Shown piece after piece: positions 57,001 through 64,000 of a stretch of 64,000 nucleotides of DNA. Made by a program: the position numbers and the translations under genes. The notes beneath the pieces were generated by a model that worked only from the letters and a program-made list of their open reading frames with translations, ran no database searches and was not told the origin of the DNA. This stretch comes from Porites lobata. Its lineage: Eukaryota > Cnidaria > Anthozoa > Scleractinia > Poritidae. Where the stretch lies: positions 245,001-309,000 of the forward strand of contig CALNXK010000099.1 of NCBI GenBank assembly GCA_942486035.1, given 5' to 3'. Position 1 is the stretch's first letter; every line of letters starts with the position of its first letter.

Positions 57001-58911
57001 TTGAGGGTGTGGCGAGCATGGATGCTGGAGCGTTTAGTAAGTTTATCTATCAGATGTTTGGGTGCGAAGCCCTTGAAACATTAGTAAGTTAACACAGAGC
57101 ATTCATTCCCAAGAGCATCGACACTTGCAATTCGTGAAGCACTGAAACGTTAGTGGTGTCCTACGAAAGGTGTTTTACTAGCATGATATATAACACCATT
57201 ATAAACTGCATTTTAGCATTTCACCAGCATGTGACAAAGTCCCGACGAAATAGGATCCATGACTCCGTGCAGCCTTTGAGACGCTATAATCAATGCGGCT
57301 TTCGGAAGAGTCGGGACAAGTTAACTTGGCTGTTTGCCTTGCCTGAATGTGTGTCTTGTTCTTTAGGTTTGTTCCAGGCTGCAGTGGTAATATCATACAC
57401 GACATATCTGACGTGGTCTGCACTTTCACACGAGCCAGATGACTTATGTAATCCACCCGGCTATGTTATTTCCGGTTACGATCAAAACACTGGCTTGAGT
57501 CTGCAGACAATTGTCAGCGGAGTGTTCGTTTTTGTCACGCTCATCTACGCTAGCTTCAGTACAGCAATGAGTGCTTCAAAGCTAAGTAAGTTTTCTGTCT
57601 TGATTGATTATCGATTGATTTATTTTGTCACATACAGTCGAGCTCAACCCCCGGCAAAGAACCCGAAAAAAAGAACTCAGTAAAACTTTGGTTCGTTTGG
57701 CTGCTCCCGTTCTGACGACAGCTTCTAGAGTATTCTGGTCGGATAATTCAATCAACTAACTGACAAGAGACGGTAGCCTAGCCTATTTTACAGCAAAGAG
57801 CCCAAAGACCTCCTTTAATTAACTCACATTCTTTTATGCCGACGTTAACCAATTAGAAGTCGAGGACAGTTTCCAGCTGGCTTCTGATTGGATTAAATCT
57901 GTACGAGAGAATTTGAATAAAATCAAAAGAGGTCACACTTTTGGGCTCCTTGCTGTAAACAACAACAACAACTACAACAACTACTTTATTTGCCAAATTT
58001 ACAAGAATAAAATAAGTTAATTAGATCAAGCAAAAATTATTCAGATTAGCAAAAACTAAACGAGTTTACAATAATCAACTTGGATTCTCTAGGGCTGTAA
58101 CACATGAAAGATAAAGAGGAAAAAAAGAAAGAAAATACAGTACACCTAGAATATTAAATTCAAAAATGAATACGTGAATAAAAAAAACCTTTTATAAAAT
58201 CCCTTATGTTATTGAATTCATATAGACAGATGGCGTATTCGCATCCAAAATGGCATTAACGCAGATACATCTGCTTTACAATCTAGCGATGTGGAATCTG
58301 CTGAAGAAAAGGAGAATGAAGTAGCATACAACTATTCTTTGCTCCATTTCATCATGTTCCTTGCCTCCTTTCACATTATGATGACGTTAACAAACTGGTA
58401 CAGTCCTACGCAGGACTCCAACATTACGAAGCTTGAAAGGTCGTGGCCAGCGGTTTGGATAAAAATGGGATCAAGTAGCGCATGCTCGTGTCTCTATATT
58501 TGGTCACTGCTCGCACCGATTCTTCGACCGATGTTCCAGAATAATGTCGACATTAACAAGGCTGAAAGCCACGAGGTCAGCGCGTGCTCAAATCAAGACC
58601 AGGGTTCACAGAATTCTCAAAAAGCGGCTAACATTGAGAAAAAACCTCATCAGGCAGTAAGCCAGGAAAAGGAACGTTCACAAGACGACTCAGAGGTTAA
58701 AAATGATAAAGAAACGCAGATAAGGAATAACGTGGACAAAGAAAAGGAAACTAGCACAAAACAAACTGAGAAAGCTATAAAAACTTCAAAAAAGCCTCTA
58801 TCTGAAGCAGACAAAGAGGTTTTAAGACTTCAAGGAAAAGTATTAAGATTACAAGAGAAAATAGCCAAGTTACAGCATAAAGTCGCTGAGCTTCAAGGAC
58901 TCAATATATAA
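54077..58911 (+). CDS. SERINC (TMS/TDE1) family membrane protein, 5 exons, 588 aa
   Basis: Exons: 54077-54548, 55424-55616, 56126-56322, 57367-57585 and 58226-58911. The joined phases give 589 codons with the stop. The ATG at 54077 is the first in frame; a second at 54167 (MNDDSENG) could be the true start, since the SERINC core begins soon after (CLCGNCGKIRRAT). The core aligns block for block with the upstream paralogue: VGYTAVYRV, RARIHNEFCYIK, IWMYCGLVGGF, VSVLPKVQ and YTTYLTWSALS. The tail is shorter than in the neighbour but ends in the same heptad pattern (VLRLQGK VLRLQEK IAKLQHK VAELQ). At exon 2 the donor GTGGGT (55617) keeps the frame; GTAAAA four bases later would break it. Lipid-transport or antiviral function is known only for other members. 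Confidence 0.9.
55091..55276. repeat. Near-perfect foldback with ~86-bp arms in SERINC intron 1
   Basis: Arms 55091-55176 and 55190-55276 are reverse complements with only a few differences around a 13-base loop. The outer word is AAGCAATAGACCACACTTTC. The very low divergence between arms suggests a young element. Confidence 0.9.
57955..58030 (-). repeat. Possible antisense LINE 3' tail
   Basis: An AAC-rich tract is followed by CTACTTTATTTGCCAAATTT, the inverse of the TGGCAAATAAATAAA end seen at 19515. Short and low confidence. Confidence 0.35.
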
Positions 58912-58936
58912 TGCGTGAATGAGATATTTTTTTAAC

Positions 58937-58985
<49 letters not shown>

Positions 58986-61092
58986 GTTGATGTTCCACCC
59001 ACATTGCCGTTTCTTTTACGGAAAACTTCATGTACAACGAGATTTATATAAAAAAAAGCATTGTCTCCATTATAGTGAACCTCGCGGTTAGAAAGACAGA
59101 AAATCACCAACTTACAAGAACGAGTAAGAAGTTTCACCACACAAAGATCCCGCTAATGCAGCCATAAAATCAAGGAGTGCACTGTTTCTTTGATTAGGTA
59201 ACATCTACAAAGCGACATGTCAAAAGATAATTATATTTCAAAAGAAATGGGACGTTCCAGTTAACTTTTTGTTGAGTGCTCGTGCAGGGATGACGTCATT
59301 CAAGTGAGAACAGAAACCATAGCAACAACGTTTAACAAAATCCTGACAAAATATCGCGCGAAAAAATAGGAATTCTTCAAATGTTGTAAACAGCATTTAC
59401 TTCAAACGCGAGAATATTTCCAGACTGCACTTACATGAATTAAAATAAACACCAAATGGAAACGACATCATGCCTTAAAATCTAAGCTAGAGAAAATCTT
59501 GGGTTAAGTTTTAAAAAACGGCTTTTCGCCTCTCCTACGAGCCGTTGCCACCACCACAGTAATGAAAAACATACAATGGGCATAACGATCTTACCTTCCA
59601 GTGGGTATTTCCTGAACACGTTTTTGCTCCCTAACAATGTTAAAAGACGACATAAAATGCGTTTTGCTCTTGATACGACTGAGACTTCGCCTTTCCTTAA
59701 CGTTACACGACTGACCGCCTTCGCAACGCAAAACTGTTTCGAACCGATAAAAGGCTGACGTCATAGAGGTCATATCGAACTTTCACATTGAAGCGCGAGC
59801 AATTCGATCGAAGATCGCAGAAGGTGAGGAATGAAAAGTTTTGGCGTTTACTTCGTGAACCGGACACAGATGAAGTAAAAAGAAGAACAAAAACCATGAA
59901 ACAGTACTGAGCAGATTTTTCCCTGAACAGAAAACAAAGAGGTCTTTTCTTCTACGTCATCTGTGTCCGGTTTCTCTTTATAGTCTTCGGACTATAGACC
60001 TGCGTCGACGATATACCGATACTTCTTTCAGTTACAAGGGAGCATTCGGACAAGAGAAAATTCAAATTAACGTTTTCCTAACGCGAACCCTGCTTTTTAA
60101 GAATCCGAGAACCATTCAGTCACTGTTGGCAAAAGACATTAGAGTATGAAAATAGTACACGTAACTCATATTCTCGTAGGGCGAGTGACATTCATCATAA
60201 TGGCAACAAAAAAGGGATGAAAGAAACTTCTTAACAAAAACACTACAGCCGAAGAACAACAACAACTAAAAACTACCACATTTAAAAAGATTCGTTCCCT
60301 TTTTATTTAGTTACCCCATTCCACTGATAAATAAGTTCAACACGTGAGCTTGCAAAGTATATCCTCGAAACTTAAAATTTAAGCCACTTATTTAAATATG
60401 TTTTAGTCTTTTTAAAAGAAACTATAATTTCCACAATTTCACGCGATCATAGGTGGTTTTAAGCTAGCTAAAAGTGACTAAAAAATAATCGCCTCAGTCC
60501 TGTGACTCAAAAGTCTTCACAGCTATTTCTCATTTTTCAGTTTAAACGTCATTATTGAGAAGGTTACCATTTTCGCTATCTGATGTTTATAATCGCCATC
60601 CTTCAGTGAGTAACGGCTCGTACAAGGTCTGAAAAATGAATGGGTGGAAGGATATAAGATACTGATGCGTTATCCTGTTAGATGATCTTCTACAAATTTA
60701 AGACAATTTTCCGAACGAAGCATTTGCAGAGTATGGTCCATTTACCAAAGACTTGGCTCCAATTTCTGATGTTTGTCTGAAGTCAGTTTATTTTGAATTA
60801 CCTTGACCTTTTTCCGTTATTCTAAAAAGTTAATCGAGAAGCCGAAGATTATCGAAGGTGATGACAGAGAAAGTCGATCAAGTTCGGAGAGGAAAGGGAA
60901 CGAAAGGGGAGTGGTTCCTGTGTCCCCCGCTTGAACACGTTCCCCGATATTACTTTGGCTTTTCCTATTCCTGGAGCCTGTTCGTAGGTTAGTCATAATT
61001 CCTACTGCGACTTAGATGGTTTCATTGGTTTGTCCATCTGGAGTACTTCTCTAGAAGTAATTGAGGATAGAGTTTAATTTATTTTACATTTT
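58912..61092. other. Convergent intergenic region
   Basis: It lies between the 3' ends of the second SERINC (plus) and the calmodulin-like gene (minus). It holds an (AAT)n microsatellite at 58937-58982 and a possible AATAAA for the SERINC transcript near 59453. On the minus strand it includes a possible last exon of the EF-hand gene at 60689-60670. No other gene was found. Confidence 0.45.
58937..58982. repeat. (AAT)n microsatellite
   Basis: About 15 AAT units just after the SERINC stop codon, probably within its 3' UTR. Confidence 0.95.
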
Positions 61093-63911
61093 AAGGCAAG
61101 GTTTTGTGCTCACCTGTGTAACGGATATTAGACGCCTGGGACAAGCCAAGATCTTTTAACATTTGCTCAACTGCAACGGTATAGAAAAACATACATCATG
61201 CTAACATCATAATCGTTTTTGCAAAGTACCTTTACAACATTATATACCCCCTTATTGCATGTCCTTTACAGTCCACAGAATTGAGTTCATGCCTAAAAAT
61301 CATTACCATTGCAACGTTAATAATGTCTTCAAATTTAATTAAAGAGCTCTGCAACATGGTACAAAAATTCGCGTCGCTTATTTTAGCGGTAACACTTTTT
61401 TCCCCGTCCGTATGTTTCGCCATAATTTTTTTTTAAATCCCGAAAACCGAGGGAACCACGTCCAGACCAGCGAAAGGCATCTGGGAGTATTGTTTTCTTG
61501 TGGAAAAACAAACTCCACTAAGGTAGTCCAAAACACTGCCGAAACTGACTTAACTAACTGTGCTTCATTGGTTTGTTATCTCCTTTCAGAGAATTGGACG
61601 GTACTCTGAATACTCAAATTTACTGCAACAAGAAAAAAGCTAAGAGCTCTTGAGATAGCCTGCGTGTAGACGTCTTCTATTTAGATGTTGTTGTCGTTGT
61701 TGCTGTTTCTCGCGGAAAAGGGATATCTGCGTAACCCTAGTCTGCCTTGTAGCCGTTTTTTGGATGTCAAACAACGCTCCCCCAAAAGAACGTTGCGTGA
61801 CATCCAAAAAATGGCTGCGAGGGAGACTAGCGTAACCCCCGTCACTAATTGAGTCCCTTTCCCGCGCAGGTTATTCTTGAGAAAAATACATGAACTGCAA
61901 TAGGAATAAATAAGCGTACAAGCTGCAAAGACAGATAAGCATGCAGCAATCCGAGTTTAAACTGAGGATTGATTCAACAAAAGTGCAATATTGAGCTTTA
62001 TCTTGACTTACATTCGCTGGTAGTAAGTTTATCCCCTGTGCCTGTCATTAGCTGTTGCAGCTGTTTGCGACTCACGGTGCCTGATTTTTCTCTGTCAAGG
62101 GCTGTGAAAGCTGCCAAAATTTCTTTCTCAGTGTTAATATTTTTACTACATTGTTCTGCCATCATCTTCAAAAACTCTGGGAATCGCACCTTTTGTTTTC
62201 CTGAAAAGTATTTCAATTAAATGTATAACGTTAATCTTCATCCAAATTTACTTGAAAAAAGAAAAAAACTAAAAGAAAAAATCATATTTCAGCCAATATT
62301 TTTCTTGATTTCAGTCTAGATGTTTTAGGTGTATTATGAGTTAAAAAATATTTTATGCACTGAACAAGCCAACTGCCTGTAAAGTATACAGTTAAGCCTT
62401 TACAACTTAATTATACAATTCATATTAGAAGGCAAAGTAAAAGACACGGGGCATGTACAGCCTCAAGTAAACTTGGTTGTAATTCTGACATAACTTGAGA
62501 GGGCGCCTTTTATTATAAATTGCTTTTAAATTATTCAATAAAAATCTACTAAAAAGTATTCTTTGCAAATAAAAGCACTTTCTGACCTTTCTGATACCAG
62601 CTTGTATTAATTTTGTTGGTCAAAATTAAATCCTTTTTCAAACTTACTAATAACTAAGAGCTGATAAGTATAGCAAGTAAGTAAGTCAAAAAATCAGAAG
62701 ACAAGCCTGTGAGCAAACTCTCTTTCCCACCCATAAGGCCCCCCGCACAATTTCATTGGAAACCATATGAAAAAAATGACCCATATGAGGGCCATGCAGT
62801 TCAAGCGATAGGCCCAGAAAAAGGCTTATGTTTGGCTCTCAGACGGGATGCATGGACCCCAAGCCAATTATTCCCCCCGAGCCCTCGACGCACTCAGTCA
62901 ATAAGTAAATAATCTGTAACCAAGGATGTCATATGCACTAACCAGCTTTTTTCATCAATGCAGCTATTTCTACATGGGTTATGTTTTCTCCTAATGACCT
63001 CATAATCAGTCCTAATTCATTCTCTGTTACCATTCCATCACTATCACCATCAAACAAGCTGAAACACTCCTTGAATTCTGTTGCATAAGAAGAAGTATAA
63101 ATGTTAACCAATACTTTGAACTTGTCAGTGTAATGACGATATATATGGAAAAACTATAACCTATTCCATATAATAAACAATGTTTATAGCATAGAAAAAC
63201 CACCAACACATATAATTATGCATGTAGTTCCACATCCTTTAATAGCAGAATGCCATAAAAAAATATTTCCAAAATTTTATTTTGCAAATACAGCTAAAAA
63301 CTCTCATAGGCAGGATTACATCCAGTAATGGCTTTCAATGAAGGTTTCGACTCCACAAGGTTTTTTGAGATCCTTGGTTTCCCTTATTTGAGAGCCAAGA
63401 TTCAGAGCTTTAAAGCAAAATTTGGGGGCGAGATTCAGGATTAACAGTATGCAAGGGATGTAGCAAGCTGAAAATAACCATTGGGATTATAGGATTGAGA
63501 GAAAATTTGGATCAGGATGAAAGGATTGGAGAACCTTATCGGGAACTTTCATCAATATTTGGAACTGACAGTTTGAAATTTGGCAGTGCTTTAATTAACA
63601 ACGTGGATACATAACTCCATCTGATTTTAACTTGTTTTCTTTGTTTAACAGTACTCCATCACTCAATCTAACTTTGACAATTTAGATAAATGTGATGTTT
63701 TGCAGTCTAACTGTAAGTCTTCGCTTAAACACTTGATAAAATTTGGGGTTGAATGGTCAATCAGAGGAGGTTCAGCCACAAATAAAAATACCCGATAAGG
63801 GTACATGACATATCTTTTAAAATTTGTTAATAAAAGTAAAGGTGAATTTGAGTAAGGATAGAATACAATGAAATCCATACCATCAATTTGACTCTCTGTA
63901 AATCTTTCCAC
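61093..63911 (-). CDS. Calmodulin-like EF-hand protein, 5' end outside window
   Basis: Exons: 63911-63881, 63077-62943, 62200-62012 and 61170-61114, all joined in phase 1. The protein reads VERFTESQIDEFKECFSLFD, matching the calmodulin N-lobe. EF loop 1 (DGDSDGMVTENE) has all calcium ligands. Loop 2 is degenerate (KKAGGKQKVRFPEF). Loop 3 (DREKSGTVSRKQ) has Gln where the bidentate Glu should be. Loop 4 is not recognisable (LGLSQASNIRYTG). Probably only the first site binds calcium, as in calmodulin-like 4-type proteins. The end is unsure. Without splicing at the GTGAGC after 61114 the frame stops soon after (..TGEHKTLP), at 61091. With splicing, a short exon 60689-60670 (..EDHLTG) is possible. 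The start codon and first exon lie beyond 64000. Confidence 0.8.
61730..61836. repeat. Foldback element in the 3' part of the EF-hand gene
   Basis: GCCGTTTTTTGGATGTCA (left) pairs with TGACATCCAAAAAATGGC (right), with CTAGTCT/AGACTAG outside. About 107 bp, in an intron of the calmodulin-like gene. Confidence 0.75.
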
Positions 63912-64000
63912 CTGAAATCACAAAATATTAATAAGTAACATAAGGTACATGTCTGCATTGTCTATAATCACTAGAAAGTATAGTATCAAGCTATGCAGGG

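Noticed and set aside
57153..57366. Upstream extension of SERINC exon 4 in the same open frame
   Set aside because: A strong acceptor (TTGTTCTTTAG) at 57356-57366 and alignment with the paralogue place the exon start at 57367. The sequence before it matches nothing in the family.
61377..61609. Short open frames near the EF-hand gene
   Set aside because: They fall in introns of the calmodulin-like gene with no family pattern.
1..64000. CRISPR array, bacterial operon or phage-like system
   Set aside because: Gene structure with introns, SINEs and LINEs shows an animal nuclear genome. No regularly spaced short direct repeats were seen apart from microsatellites and the coding repeats.

Overview
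The window is nuclear DNA of an animal, most likely an anthozoan cnidarian such as a stony coral. It is AT-rich, its genes have short exons with GT-AG introns, and it is dense in short transposon relics. It carries a PAN plus fibrinogen-like secreted protein of a type common in coral skeletal-matrix annotations. The species cannot be named from the sequence. Exon models below were built by hand from splice sites, codon phase and protein family pattern; every joined exon keeps the frame.

Layout. (1) 1-2650, minus: 5' part of an unrecognised, disordered, probably regulatory protein. (2) 4753-16815, minus: a seven-exon, 646-residue type I membrane protein with two LolA-like modules; its introns hold many nested mobile elements. 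(3) 18656-23477, plus: a four-exon CD225/dispanin protein with a PPxY-rich N-terminus, head-to-head with gene 2 across a large palindrome. (4) 31838-36580, plus: one huge exon for a 1580-residue acidic repeat protein ending in a cysteine cluster and CaaX box. (5) 39734-47498, plus: a seven-exon secreted PAN/fibrinogen-like protein. (6) 49778-51868 and 54077-58911, plus: two SERINC paralogues, the first intronless and the second with five exons, both ending in the same heptad coiled coil. (7) About 61093-63911, minus: a calmodulin-like EF-hand protein whose 5' end lies outside the window.

The rest is transposon debris: a decayed GIY-YIG (Penelope-like) retroelement broken by two insertions, a LINE 3' end hit by a TTAA-targeting element, tRNA-derived SINEs, pogo/Tigger-like and hAT-like MITEs, and many near-perfect foldback hairpins.

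The genes do not form an operon or an obvious pathway. Most are membrane, secreted or predicted lipid-anchored proteins. The CD225 and SERINC genes belong to two families that include vertebrate inhibitors of enveloped-virus entry; that link is suggestive only. The most novel features are the acidic repeat protein with its predicted lipid anchor and the shared coiled-coil tail of the two SERINCs.
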